DNA of 64,000 nucleotides from Coprobacter secundus (GTDB taxonomy: Bacteria; Bacteroidota; Bacteroidia; Bacteroidales; Coprobacteraceae). The stretch covers positions 1 through 64,000 of the forward strand of contig JTDA01000012.1 in assembly GCA_000803105.1 (NCBI GenBank), in the 5' to 3' direction. Below the pieces are notes generated by a model, which worked only from the letters and a program-made list of their open reading frames with translations, did no database searches and had not been told where the DNA came from. Positions 18,134-27,499 of this stretch are shown one piece after another. Both the position numbers and the translations under genes were made by a program. The stretch's first letter is position 1. Each line of letters begins with the position of its first letter.

Positions 18134-19030
18134 ATGTCAGATTTTAGATTAAAAGCGTTTATCAGTGTAGCTAAAAATCTTAGTTTTACAAAAGCATCAA
18201 AAGAACTATATATCAGTCAGCCAGCAATAACTCGTCATATACAGGAATTAGAAGCTAAATATCACATCGCTTTGTTCGAGCGCATGGGCAATAAAATAAA
18301 ACTTACCCGAGCCGGAGAAATTTTGTTAGAGCACAGTGAACGGATTGTTGAAGATTATAAACGTTTGGAGTATGATTTACATTTGCTTACGAATACTTAT
18401 GCAGGAGAGTTAAGAATCGGGGCCAGTACTACTATCGCCCAATATGTATTACCTGCTGTACTGGCAAAATTTGTGGATAAGTTTCCTGACGTGAAAATAT
18501 CGCTTCTCAATAGCAATTCAAGACAAATAGAGTCAGCTTTGGGAGAACATCGAATCGACTTAGGTATGGTAGAGGGTATACAGCATACTCCCAATATAAA
18601 ATATACTGTATTTATGCAAGATGAATTAGTTGCCGTTGTAAGCAATCGGAGCAAATTGTCGCAACGTGATGAAATAAGTTTATATGAATTGCCCCATATC
18701 CCATTGGTATTGCGTGAACAAGGTTCCGGGACGCTCGATGTTCTCGAAGCTGCACTTCTACCCTATTCGATAAAGTTATCATGCTTAAATGTACAAATGT
18801 TTTTGGGAAGTACAGAGAGCATAAAACGTTATCTCGAACATTCCGATTGTATGGGTATTGTTTCTTTTAGGGCTATTCAGCAAGAAGTGCTGGAAGGAAA
18901 ATTGAAAATAATAGACTTTAAAGAATGCCGTATAGAACGAAATTTTAGTTTTATACAACAATACGGGCAAGATACAGGGCTTGCTGCGGCATTTATTCAA
19001 TTTGCAATGCATTATAATAAGGAAATATAA
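18134..19030 (+). CDS. LysR-family transcriptional regulator
   Basis: 298 aa. The N-terminal winged helix (LSFTKASKELYISQPAITRH) is followed by a LysR substrate-binding domain of the CysB/YeiE-like type, with ELRIGASTTIAQYVLPA near residue 95. It converges on the yeiH-like exporter gene. LysR genes of the YeiE type commonly sit beside yeiH, so it probably controls that gene in response to a sulfur compound or similar anion; this is inference from context. It may share transcripts with ppk1. Confidence 0.93.
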   Translation: MSDFRLKAFISVAKNLSFTKASKELYISQPAITRHIQELEAKYHIALFERMGNKIKLTRAGEILLEHSERIVEDYKRLEYDLHLLTNTYAGELRIGASTTIAQYVLPAVLAKFVDKFPDVKISLLNSNSRQIESALGEHRIDLGMVEGIQHTPNIKYTVFMQDELVAVVSNRSKLSQRDEISLYELPHIPLVLREQGSGTLDVLEAALLPYSIKLSCLNVQMFLGSTESIKRYLEHSDCMGIVSFRAIQQEVLEGKLKIIDFKECRIERNFSFIQQYGQDTGLAAAFIQFAMHYNKEI

Positions 19031-19034
19031 AAAG

Positions 19035-19075
19035 AATTCCTCAAATTTTCGAAATAAATGAAAATTTGAGGAATT
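19035..19075. terminator. Bidirectional terminator between lysR and yeiH-like genes
   Basis: Perfect 16-bp arms (19035-19050 and 19060-19075) with a 9-base loop, placed between two convergent genes. Confidence 0.8.
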
Positions 19076-19095
19076 TGGTCTATGCAATTAAGTAA

Positions 19096-20130
19096 TTAAG
19101 ACAGTATTGGGGTTAAATATTTAGCCATAAGATAGCCTCCTACCAATAGCCATATAAATAATACGGATGCCAAGATAAAAGGCCGAGCTCCTGCTTTCTT
19201 AAACTTATCTATACTGGTTTCTGCTCCTAATGCAGTCATAGCCATTGTCAACAAAAATGTATCGAAGCTATTTATTCCTTCGACAACAGCATGAGGCAAT
19301 AAATCAAGCGAATTGAATCCTATAATCAATAAAAATCCTACAGCAAACCAGGGAATCGTGATTTTGCTCTTGGTGCCAGTTTTAGCATGTCCCTTATTTC
19401 CGAACTTTGCCAAACAGAAACTCATAATCAGCAATACAGGAGCCAATAACATAACTCTGATCATTTTCACAATGACAGCCGGATCTGATATTTCTGTCCC
19501 CATAGCATTACCAGCACCTACAACATGGGCTACTTCATGCAAAGTAGAACCTGTGTAGATTCCCATCTGCTCCGGAGTCAGTTCTAATATACCTGCCCGA
19601 TACATTGCCGGATATAAAAACATGGATATGGTACCGAATATAACAACTGTAGAAACAGCGACTGCTGTTTTATGGGGTTGGCTTTTAACTACCGGCTCAG
19701 CTCCTAACACAGCAGCAGCGCCACATATAGCACTTCCTGTGGAAGTGAGTAAAGCGACATCTTTATCCATCTTCATCAATTTACTAACTAAAATTCCTAA
19801 TAATAGCGTCCCCGTCACAATAATAATATCAATAAATACAGCAGGCAATCCCACATTTACAACGTCTTGAAATGTCAAGCGGAAACCATAGAGCACGATA
19901 CCTGTACGTAAAATCTGTTTTGTGCAAAATAATATTCCGGGAACCCATGTCTCAGGCAACCTATTGCGTAAACTATTGGCATATAACATACCCAAAATAA
20001 TACCGACAATCAAGGGGCTGAACGATAATTTTTTTATAAAAGGAAATTCGGCAATATAAAAGGCCGAACAAGAAAAAAGAGCAATGAGCAGGATGCCATG
20101 AAGAGTATTCGCTTTCTTTTCACCTAACAT
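19096..20130 (-). CDS. YeiH/UPF0324 family membrane protein, putative sulfate exporter
   Basis: 344 aa with about ten membrane helices. Conserved family segments are visible: GFRLTFQDVVNVG, TSTGSAICGAAAVLGAEPVV, STLHEVAHVVGAGNAMG and TALGAETSIDKFKKAG. The family is annotated as a putative sulfate exporter. Transport direction and substrate are not proven. The facing LysR gene supports anion-responsive control. Confidence 0.92.
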   Translation of the reverse strand: MLGEKKANTLHGILLIALFSCSAFYIAEFPFIKKLSFSPLIVGIILGMLYANSLRNRLPETWVPGILFCTKQILRTGIVLYGFRLTFQDVVNVGLPAVFIDIIIVTGTLLLGILVSKLMKMDKDVALLTSTGSAICGAAAVLGAEPVVKSQPHKTAVAVSTVVIFGTISMFLYPAMYRAGILELTPEQMGIYTGSTLHEVAHVVGAGNAMGTEISDPAVIVKMIRVMLLAPVLLIMSFCLAKFGNKGHAKTGTKSKITIPWFAVGFLLIIGFNSLDLLPHAVVEGINSFDTFLLTMAMTALGAETSIDKFKKAGARPFILASVLFIWLLVGGYLMAKYLTPILS

Positions 20131-20164
20131 AATAACTGTCTTTAATTTTTTATTTAACTGAAGA

Positions 20165-20172
20165 CAAAGGTA
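20165..20172 (-). promoter_or_regulatory. -7 box upstream of the yeiH-like gene
   Basis: TACCTTTG on the minus strand, 35 bases before the ATG; a consensus TAnnTTTG. The -33 region is not conserved. Confidence 0.45.
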
Positions 20173-20404
20173 AAGTTTTTCGTTTGAATTTTAATTTAAT
20201 ATTTTGTTATGGCTTATAACATCTTGTTAAGAGTCTATCTAAATTTTCCAATAAAGAAATTATGTATTCAAATTATGTCTTTTCTCAGTCTATATTTATG
20301 TTCTTATATGTCATGTAACCCACTACACTTTTTATCAGAACTGAAAAATATCCCCGGGGACAGTTCTCAAAAAATACCTGTTCCCAATGAAACAGGCTCT
20401 AAAT

Positions 20405-20893
20405 CTATTGATAACGAAACTTGAAAAATGGATGTATTGTATTTTCATACCATGATGGGTGTCTGATTTTTGATACTAACTCCGTGACATTGACCAATGG
20501 TAATGGGTAATTTTCGAAATCAGAATTTTTGGTACGCATTACCAACATACCTCTTAATGAACCGATAGATACGCTCAGCATAATTGTCAATAGTTCAGGT
20601 TTTACTGATATCCTATTCTTTTCTATCGAAATGTATTCTATCATATCTTCTATTTCAAATGCTACGTTTATTTTATATTCGAGGATAGATGTCTTTCTAC
20701 CTTCTTTTTTTATATCATAGTGTACCCCCAGTAGTATATCTGTACGATTTTGTTCTATATCGGGGTTTAATTGTACCGAAAAGCCTACATGGACACTATC
20801 TTTTTCCAAATCACATTTATAGTTTTGGGTATTATCAACAAACTTTATTTCCTTGATATGATACAATCGTATTTGCATCGCAATTCTATTCAT
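20405..20893 (-). CDS. SecB-like protein of unknown function
   Basis: 162 aa, soluble. It begins AMQIRLYHIKEIKF and has the strand pattern of the SecB fold: VGFSVQLNP, then ILEYKINVAFEI, then LLTIMLSVSIGSLRGMLVMR and a C-terminal YPLPLVNVTELVSKI. The last segment resembles the SecB region leading to its proline-rich end. Bacteroidales carry several such diverged SecB-like proteins, some tied to toxin-antitoxin modules. No toxin or antitoxin gene is adjacent here. The assignment rests on pattern only. Confidence 0.7.
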   Translation of the reverse strand: MNRIAMQIRLYHIKEIKFVDNTQNYKCDLEKDSVHVGFSVQLNPDIEQNRTDILLGVHYDIKKEGRKTSILEYKINVAFEIEDMIEYISIEKNRISVKPELLTIMLSVSIGSLRGMLVMRTKNSDFENYPLPLVNVTELVSKIRHPSWYENTIHPFFKFRYQ

Positions 20894-21059
20894 TACTTTG
20901 TATTTAATTAGAACATTCTTCTTAAGAACAAATTGGAGGTTTTAATGTTTATTTATAACAATAATGAAAAATCTAATTTAATAGAGAAATAAATTTTATG
21001 GATTACAAAAGGAATAGATTTTCTCTTGAAATCTTTTCTTATTTTTCTGTAGTTTGTTA

Positions 21060-21067
21060 TATCTTTG
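21060..21067 (+). promoter_or_regulatory. -7 box for the transglutaminase-like gene
   Basis: TATCTTTG, a consensus TAnnTTTG, 19 bases before the ATG at 21087. The -33 position is only T-rich. Confidence 0.45.
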
Positions 21068-21086
21068 ACATATCAGAAATAAGAAA

Positions 21087-22274
21087 ATGAAAAAAAGGGA
21101 TTCTTTTTGGAAAATAATGTCAGTAATATTGCTGCTGTTATTGGCTATGACAGGAGGCTTTTATCTATATCGGTACAACATTGTCTCAGAACCATTTGAA
21201 ATAACCGATGAGCTTGGTGGAAACATTTTTCCTTCTGCAGTTTTGTCTGTTGCTGTTACCGATACGCTTATTGTCATGCCTGCTGATACTTCTTATTTAG
21301 GCAATCCCAAATCATGCATCGGGATACGAGTTAAATCGGATAAAACAAATAGTAAGTTAAGAATTAAGGTTGCAGAAAGTCCTTTTTTTAGTGAGTCCAT
21401 TTCAGAATTTATTTTGCCTAAAGCTCGTACAGAATACCTTGTTTATCCGGATATTGTATGGAAATATGATGCATTGAAAGAAAATATCCAGCCAACCCCC
21501 GTTAGTGTTGCTGTACAAGTAGAAATGAACCGAGATAATCTGGGACAAAAGGTAAGAACTTTTTCTATGCGTAGTATCAATGAATGTCTTTTAGGATATA
21601 ATGATATAAACCAAAAATTTCATGAGACAGGTATTTTTTTTGCTGCTTATGTCAACGAAGACCATCCGATGATAGACATGATATTGAGAGAAGCTCTCAA
21701 TACCCGAATTGTAAACCGATTTCTCGGCTATCAATTAAACAAAGAAAGTTCGGTAGAGAATCAAGTATATGCCATATGGAATGCTCTGCAAAAAAGAAAC
21801 TTTAAATATAGTTCTGTATCGGCCTCGAGCTTGTCTTCTAATGTTGTCTATTCTCAGCGGGTCAGGTTATTCGATGATGCCATAAAATCTGCTCAAATCA
21901 ATTGTGTAGACGGTAGTGTACTTTTTGCTTCTTTATTACGGGCTATTAATATAGACCCTATTCTGGTACGTATGCCAGGGCATATGTTTGTAGGCTATTA
22001 TCTTAATAAAAATCATACAAAAAAAAATTTTCTAGAAACGACAATGATAGGAGATGTGAATCTGGATGAATTTTTTCCGGATGAACAGATTGATTCTACC
22101 ATGGTTGGAAAGTCTCAAAATCAGGTTTCGAAACTGGTATTTGATAAATCAAAAGAATATGCCAATAAAAAATATGAGCAAAACAAGGCATCAATAGAGC
22201 AAAAGAAAAAATTTTATATGTATCTTGAAATTTCAAAAGCTATACGGCGTAAAATACAGCCTATAGGAAAATGA
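21087..22274 (+). CDS. Membrane-anchored transglutaminase-like protein
   Basis: 395 aa. One N-terminal membrane helix (about 10-28) anchors a periplasmic protein. Near residue 273 the motif NCVDGSVLFASLLRA, followed by GHMFVGYY with His299, matches the Cys and His of the transglutaminase/bacterial cysteine-protease core. The Asp is likely within the following VNLDEFFP. Such proteins act as proteases or amidases, or are inactive binders. The last 60 residues are lysine-rich and helical. No operon partner is evident: it is alone on the plus strand between minus-strand genes. Confidence 0.75.
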   Translation: MKKRDSFWKIMSVILLLLLAMTGGFYLYRYNIVSEPFEITDELGGNIFPSAVLSVAVTDTLIVMPADTSYLGNPKSCIGIRVKSDKTNSKLRIKVAESPFFSESISEFILPKARTEYLVYPDIVWKYDALKENIQPTPVSVAVQVEMNRDNLGQKVRTFSMRSINECLLGYNDINQKFHETGIFFAAYVNEDHPMIDMILREALNTRIVNRFLGYQLNKESSVENQVYAIWNALQKRNFKYSSVSASSLSSNVVYSQRVRLFDDAIKSAQINCVDGSVLFASLLRAINIDPILVRMPGHMFVGYYLNKNHTKKNFLETTMIGDVNLDEFFPDEQIDSTMVGKSQNQVSKLVFDKSKEYANKKYEQNKASIEQKKKFYMYLEISKAIRRKIQPIGK

Positions 22275-22372
22275 TACTGTATTGTTTCAAATAAAATCAA
22301 TAAAAACTTCAGTATTTTTTCTTTATCCGAAAAAACTATATTATCTTATTGTAAAATATACTTCAAAATATA

Positions 22373-22465
22373 ATGACAAAGTTCAATATTCTAATACTTT
22401 TTCACCATTTTTTAATTTCCTGTACCGATAATGACGATATAGATTCTCTAAAGTTAAATAATTAG
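22373..22465 (+). CDS. Possible 30-aa lipoprotein-like peptide
   Basis: A short frame beginning MTKFNILILF, with a hydrophobic core and a lipobox-like LISC followed by TDNDD. An acidic stretch after the Cys is like a Bacteroidota lipoprotein export signal. It stops 8 bases before the convergent glycosidase gene. It could be a real small lipoprotein, the remnant of a longer one, or chance. No promoter was found. Confidence 0.25.
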   Translation: MTKFNILILFHHFLISCTDNDDIDSLKLNN

Positions 22466-22473
22466 AGGAACTT

Positions 22474-24102
22474 CTATTGGGAAATTTTGCCATTCCCTCT
22501 TTTTACTTCAGTTACTCTTAAAAGCAAGTAAGGAGCATCCGGCAAACGTACTCCACGTTGTTTCTTGTCTAATACACGATAATCCACAGCTTCTCCTGTC
22601 TCAAAGATAGTCGGGCACTTCGTTATAGTCATATTCCATACATCAATAATATCTACTCTAAAATATTTCCCTGCTTTCAGTATCTCATAATTTGCATTTT
22701 TTACAGGAAGATTGAATCTCCAAAAATCTCTTATTTCTTTTCCCAGGCTGATAAAATAATATCCCTCACCTGCAGTAGACGTTACCAAGTCTCGACTAAT
22801 ATCTGACATTTGCAAAGGTCCAGGCATTTCTTCAAGTATGGCTTTCAAAAATTTGACTCGTTTCCAACTTTCCCCTTTTAATTTTCCACCTTGCGCCCAA
22901 AAAATAGGCTCATTCTCCTCTTGAAAACACTCTCCATGAGTCACATAGATACCCCCCATCAAACCGTTCACGATAAAATAAGTCAATTGTTGGGCACTCA
23001 AACGTCCCCAACGAGATTTTAGATTACCTTCATATCCTACTTCATCACAAATTACGGGTTTATGGAATATCTGACGTAACAAAGCTGCCGCTGAAATACT
23101 ATATACCGGAGCTTCATCTTGTACACTAACATGTGTAAATTCAGGCATCCAGTAATCAAAATAGGTTGCAGTAGATCCGTGTATAGAACATAAATGCCGG
23201 TATGGATCATTATTTACTACGGTTTTTGTTAACAGCTTCCAATCATCTATTGTCTTATTTGTCACATAATCCCATTCATTTGCGATAGACCACCATACAT
23301 TACAGAAAGACCCTAAACGATTTATAATATAATGAATATACCGTATATTTACTTCATTTGTCATCGAATCAAATCCCCAACGACCTTTATCGTACGGATG
23401 AAATAAAATTAAATCGACTTCTATATTAAGTTCACACAATTGGTCTATACATCTTTCCAAATGACGAAAATATGCAGGATTGAACCTCTTAAAATTCCAA
23501 ACTCTAACTTCATCTCCTTTCTCATTTATTATCATCTTTTTTATTTCAAAAGGATATAATTGGGGTTCTTCCTGTACCAAATCATAATTCTTGGGAAATA
23601 CACACATACGTATTTTATTGAATCCGCTGTGTTTCAGAGATTCTAAAGTCTCTTCCTGGACTTCTTCATTCATATGTAACCATGCGTAAGAGGTTGTCCC
23701 TAACGGGTAATAATGAGTACCGTTTGCATATTTGAAAGCATGCTTACCGTCCACCGATACCATACCGGGATTACTACTTAAATTCGGGATAACAGTTAAA
23801 AGTCCTGATTTCTTATTCAATTCTTTTATTGGACTCGACACAGAATATTTCCATACTCCAACTTCCGTAGGCATAAACCGTATGCGATATGTATCATCTC
23901 CATCATAGAACCCTTTCACTTTTAGTTCTTTACCATCACATGAAAATATTGCAGACAGTTCTACATCGAATGGATTTCCGATTGCTTTATAGTTAAAGGT
24001 TAGTTCAAAACGTTTCCAACACTCGACTTTCGTTTGTCCCCATGAATAATCGACGAAGGCGATTAAGACAAGAAATGTACTGATAAAAAATTTCAAATTC
24101 AT
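22474..24102 (-). CDS. DUF5060/DUF4038-type secreted glycoside hydrolase
   Basis: 542 aa. After the signal peptide, an N-terminal beta-sandwich of DUF5060 type (about 25-105, with YRIRFMPTEVGVWKYSV) precedes a TIM barrel typical of DUF4038-like glycosidases (HYYPLGTTSYAWLH). Candidate catalytic residues are Glu276 in IANEWDYV and Glu354 in ICDEVGYEG. The C-terminal domain (about 430-540) resembles DUF5605. The substrate is unknown; relatives include GH140-like apiosidases and uncharacterised enzymes. It is not inside a polysaccharide utilisation locus here. Confidence 0.85.
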   Translation of the reverse strand: MNLKFFISTFLVLIAFVDYSWGQTKVECWKRFELTFNYKAIGNPFDVELSAIFSCDGKELKVKGFYDGDDTYRIRFMPTEVGVWKYSVSSPIKELNKKSGLLTVIPNLSSNPGMVSVDGKHAFKYANGTHYYPLGTTSYAWLHMNEEVQEETLESLKHSGFNKIRMCVFPKNYDLVQEEPQLYPFEIKKMIINEKGDEVRVWNFKRFNPAYFRHLERCIDQLCELNIEVDLILFHPYDKGRWGFDSMTNEVNIRYIHYIINRLGSFCNVWWSIANEWDYVTNKTIDDWKLLTKTVVNNDPYRHLCSIHGSTATYFDYWMPEFTHVSVQDEAPVYSISAAALLRQIFHKPVICDEVGYEGNLKSRWGRLSAQQLTYFIVNGLMGGIYVTHGECFQEENEPIFWAQGGKLKGESWKRVKFLKAILEEMPGPLQMSDISRDLVTSTAGEGYYFISLGKEIRDFWRFNLPVKNANYEILKAGKYFRVDIIDVWNMTITKCPTIFETGEAVDYRVLDKKQRGVRLPDAPYLLLRVTEVKRGNGKISQ

Positions 24103-24137
24103 TCCGTTATATAGTTGCGCTTTTAGAACTAAACACT

Positions 24138-24635
24138 CTAAAACTTATCTCCCAATTCCACAATCTCCAAATTCTCAAATTCTCCATTATCAATACAAAA
24201 ACGCACTAACGTCCTTTTTTTATGAAATCCATATTGTCCTGCCGCACCCGGATTTATATGCAACAAACCAAGAGTTTTATCATACAGAACTTTCAAAATA
24301 TGGGAATGCCCGGAAATAAATAATTTTGGAGGCTTACGATATATTTCAGGAATAACGTCCGTAGCATACTTTCCAGGATAACCACCAATATGTGTCATCC
24401 ACACATCAACTCCTTCAATGGTAAATCTCTGATGCTTTGGGCATATTATCCTTATTTCATGTCCGTCAATATTACCATATACAGCCCGTACCGGTTTTAT
24501 AGCTTCGAGCTTTTTCAATACATCCATCGAACCTATATCTCCAGCATGCCATATCTCATCACATTCAGAAAAATATTTAATATACCGATCATCCCAATAT
24601 GCATGAGTATCCGATAATAATCCTATTTTTTTCAT
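24138..24635 (-). CDS. YfcE/MJ0936-family metallophosphoesterase
   Basis: 165 aa. Dimetal phosphoesterase motifs run in order: LLSDTHA at the N-terminus, then WHAGDIG, GNIDG, MTHIGG and SGHSHI. Family members hydrolyse phosphodiesters such as bis-pNPP in vitro; the cellular substrate is unknown. The reading frame is open to 24698, but the MKKIGLLSDTH start is family-typical and a -7 box at 24654-24661 falls inside the longer version. Confidence 0.9.
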   Translation of the reverse strand: MKKIGLLSDTHAYWDDRYIKYFSECDEIWHAGDIGSMDVLKKLEAIKPVRAVYGNIDGHEIRIICPKHQRFTIEGVDVWMTHIGGYPGKYATDVIPEIYRKPPKLFISGHSHILKVLYDKTLGLLHINPGAAGQYGFHKKRTLVRFCIDNGEFENLEIVELGDKF

Positions 24636-24653
24636 ATCAGTCACAGTTTGATA

Positions 24654-24661
24654 CAAACATA
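24654..24661 (-). promoter_or_regulatory. -7 box for the phosphoesterase gene
   Basis: TATGTTTG on the minus strand, 19 bases before the chosen ATG, supporting the shorter start. Confidence 0.45.
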
Positions 24662-24781
24662 CACAATCTTTTATAATATGTGAATATTGTACATTCATTT
24701 TTTAACATCACAGATAGTATAAATAAAGACAAATAAAACATTTTTTCATTTTCAAATATAGTTTTATTACAGATATTTGGT

Positions 24782-24789
24782 TATCTTTG
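24782..24789 (+). promoter_or_regulatory. -7 box upstream of phoH
   Basis: TATCTTTG, consensus TAnnTTTG, implying a leader of about 70 bases before the ATG at 24869. Confidence 0.4.
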
Positions 24790-24868
24790 GATAAATCCTT
24801 CGGATAATAGCGATTATCATTTACATCAGGACTCTCTTTTTTATATCAACACTTTAAATGATACCATT

Positions 24869-26194
24869 ATGGGAAATAAAAAAAATTTTGTGTTAGATAC
24901 AAATGTTATTCTTCACGACTACAAATGTTTATTTAATTTTCAAGACAATGATATCTACATACCTATTGTCGTATTGGAAGAGTTAGACAAATTCAAAAAG
25001 GGAAACGACCAGATAAACTATAATGCAAGGGAGTTTGTCAGGGAATTGGATGAAATAACAGATGACGATTTATTCACCAAAGGGGCTAAGCTCGGACCAG
25101 ACCTCGGAAACTTATCCATATTGGTCGGTTATAACTATCCTGAAGAAGTAAAAGCCGCATTTCCGGAACGTACCCCAGACCATTTAATTCTTGCTGCAAC
25201 TCATTTTCTGGCATCCAAAAATCCTGATACAAAAACAATATTGGTCACTAAAGATGTAAATCTAAGAATGAAAGCCCGTTCGTTGGGTATACTAACAGAA
25301 GATTACAATAATGACAAAGTAGCCAATATCGATATTTTTGAGTCAGAACAACGATATTTTGACGGTATTGATCCACAAATAATCAATGACATCTATAAAT
25401 CCCATGAAGGAATTCCGGCAGAAAAATTAGGATTAAGCATTGATTTTAAATCAAATGAATGTTTCATACTAAACAGCGGCAATTCTACCGTTTTAGCCCG
25501 GTATGTATCAGCGACCGGAATGGTAAAAAAAGTCATAAAAGAAAAAAATTTCGGTATTGAACCTCGTAATGCAGAACAAAGTTTTGCTTTCGAATTACTC
25601 AATGATCCCAACGTAAAACTCTTAGCTCTTACAGGAAAAGCTGGTACAGGAAAAACACTTCTCGCGTTGGCCGGAGCATTACGACAAAGCCGAGATTACA
25701 AACAGATTTTATTGGCTCGCCCTATCGTTGCTTTGGCAAATAAAGATTTGGGATTTTTACCGGGTGATGAAAAACAAAAGATTGCTCCTTACATGCAACC
25801 GCTATTTGATAATTTAAACGTCATTAAGCACCAATTTTCGTTAGGGGGTGCGGATTATCGCTATTTACAGGACATACAAGACAAAGGTCAATTAGTTATA
25901 GAAGCCTTAGCTTACATTCGCGGACGAAGTCTGTCTGAGACATATTGCATTATCGACGAAGCTCAAAACCTTACACCCCACGAAATTAAAACCATTATAA
26001 CCAGAGCCGGAGAAGGTACAAAAATGGTATTTACAGGAGACATTCAACAAATAGATTCCCCTTATTTGGATTCTCAATCGAACGGATTAGTCTATATGAT
26101 AGATAAAATGCAGGGACAAAGTATATTCGGCCATGTAAACTTAGTAAAAGGAGAACGCAGTGAATTATCAGAATTGGCAAGTAACTTGTTGTAA
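24869..26194 (+). CDS. PhoH-family protein: PIN domain plus PhoH ATPase
   Basis: 441 aa. The N-terminal PIN nuclease-like domain (FVLDTNVILHDYKCL, acidic residues of the active site) covers about 1-150. The C-terminal PhoH ATPase has Walker A LTGKAGTGKT near residue 255 and Walker B YCIIDEAQNLTP. This PhoH2-type PIN-ATPase arrangement has been linked to RNA unwinding and cleavage. The PIN acidic residues seem intact. It stands alone, with a terminator after it. Confidence 0.93.
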   Translation: MGNKKNFVLDTNVILHDYKCLFNFQDNDIYIPIVVLEELDKFKKGNDQINYNAREFVRELDEITDDDLFTKGAKLGPDLGNLSILVGYNYPEEVKAAFPERTPDHLILAATHFLASKNPDTKTILVTKDVNLRMKARSLGILTEDYNNDKVANIDIFESEQRYFDGIDPQIINDIYKSHEGIPAEKLGLSIDFKSNECFILNSGNSTVLARYVSATGMVKKVIKEKNFGIEPRNAEQSFAFELLNDPNVKLLALTGKAGTGKTLLALAGALRQSRDYKQILLARPIVALANKDLGFLPGDEKQKIAPYMQPLFDNLNVIKHQFSLGGADYRYLQDIQDKGQLVIEALAYIRGRSLSETYCIIDEAQNLTPHEIKTIITRAGEGTKMVFTGDIQQIDSPYLDSQSNGLVYMIDKMQGQSIFGHVNLVKGERSELSELASNLL

Positions 26195-26243
26195 TAAGAT
26201 AATGAATAAATACCTATAAAGTTCTTAACTTGTGTATACCATA

Positions 26244-26280
26244 TCTCCCAAAAAATAAGAAAATTTCATTTTCTGGGAGA
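26244..26280. terminator. Bidirectional terminator between phoH and the lipid kinase gene
   Basis: 13-bp arms (26244-26256 and 26268-26280) with one mismatch, between convergent genes. Confidence 0.75.
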
Positions 26281-26307
26281 TTGGTTATGTAATTATTACC
26301 CCTGCAT

Positions 26308-27276
26308 TCATATGTCAAGCTCTGTCTTAATAGTATCTATAACTTCCCAAAAAGCCGTATGAATAGGCTCAATAAATAATTTCTTAGAATTTTCCTGAGG
26401 AATGACAACTTTTAAGCCATTACGAATACACTTTATTTCAATTTCTTTATCCATCTCAACAGGTTCCCCATCAATATGCATGATTCCGGGTTTCTCTCTA
26501 ATAATTTTTAGATATGGAGTTTCAAATGTACGTATATTGGGATTTTTATCAATAACTTTCGTAAATAATTGTACAGCCATGGGCGCAATATCAAAGGGGG
26601 TAAATGGCAATATAATTGTTACATCAATTTTTCCATCCTGCATATTAGCATGAGGAGCTATATAGGCATTATTCCCATATTGTGATGCATTGGCACAAGC
26701 TATTAAAAAAGCTTTTTCTTTTATTTTCCCATTCTCACTAACGATAAGATAAGTTTCCGTTTTATATTTCAAATATTCGGTAACAACTTTTTTTACATAA
26801 GTCATTCCTCCGCGATGCTTATCCTCAGCAAAACGACGACTAACCAATGCATCGAAACCTACACCACACGTACAAAAGAAAAGCTTCTCATTTGCTTTAC
26901 AATAATCTAATGAAACAATATTTCTTTCATTTATAATTTTTAACGCTCCCATGACATCCATTGGAATATCCAAATGTCTCGCCAGTCCATTTCCTGATCC
27001 CATAGGTATAATACCTAATGCTGTATTGGAATGAACCAACGCTTTAGCTATTTCATTACAAGTACCATCACCTCCTATCGAAAGGACACAATCCAAGTTG
27101 GACGATACAGCTTCTTTAGCTAATAAAGTCGCATGACCGGCATATTCAGTAAAACATATATCTATATCATATAATGACGAGTCTAATACCTCCTTAACAG
27201 CTTTTGGTATATCTGATTTCTGATGAGTCCCTGAAATAGGATTTATTATGGCTAATAATTTTTTTTTAGACGTCAT
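26308..27276 (-). CDS. Diacylglycerol kinase/YegS-type lipid kinase
   Basis: 322 aa. The DAGK catalytic domain has GGDGTCNE and the glycine-rich PMGSGNGLARHL. The C-terminal beta-sandwich ends with HIDGEPVEMD, as in YegS/DgkB. It phosphorylates diacylglycerol or a related lipid; the natural lipid is not determined. A promoter with a 3-of-4 -33 element lies upstream. Confidence 0.92.
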   Translation of the reverse strand: MTSKKKLLAIINPISGTHQKSDIPKAVKEVLDSSLYDIDICFTEYAGHATLLAKEAVSSNLDCVLSIGGDGTCNEIAKALVHSNTALGIIPMGSGNGLARHLDIPMDVMGALKIINERNIVSLDYCKANEKLFFCTCGVGFDALVSRRFAEDKHRGGMTYVKKVVTEYLKYKTETYLIVSENGKIKEKAFLIACANASQYGNNAYIAPHANMQDGKIDVTIILPFTPFDIAPMAVQLFTKVIDKNPNIRTFETPYLKIIREKPGIMHIDGEPVEMDKEIEIKCIRNGLKVVIPQENSKKLFIEPIHTAFWEVIDTIKTELDI

Positions 27277-27303
27277 TATTTCAATCTATAAAATTTCGAA
27301 ATA

Positions 27304-27334
27304 CAAAAATAACGGAATAAATTGATTTTCCAAT
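27304..27334 (-). promoter_or_regulatory. Promoter for the lipid kinase gene
   Basis: On the minus strand, ATTG (27334-27331), 19 bases, then TATTTTTG (27311-27304). This is a near-consensus Bacteroidota promoter. Confidence 0.55.
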
Positions 27335-27459
27335 TTTCCAAATACATAGTAAATTTATTTTAAGATATGGGAACAATTGGATTTCATACTCCCCCTTTTA
27401 TGTTTTTGACTATGTAGAGATTTTCTTATATATATTGAACTATATTTTCGAAAAAAGGT

Positions 27460-27467
27460 TATATTTG
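27460..27467 (+). promoter_or_regulatory. -7 box for the DUF308 gene
   Basis: TATATTTG, consensus TAnnTTTG, 32 bases before the ATG. An ATTG lies 22 bases upstream, slightly too far. Confidence 0.45.
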
Positions 27468-27499
27468 TAGTTAAGAATAATAAAATTTAGATATATAAT

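Noticed and set aside
20209..20424. Plus-strand frame of 71 codons between the yeiH-like and SecB-like genes
   Set aside because: It overlaps the SecB-like gene end, has no family features and no good lipobox; likely chance in AT-rich DNA.
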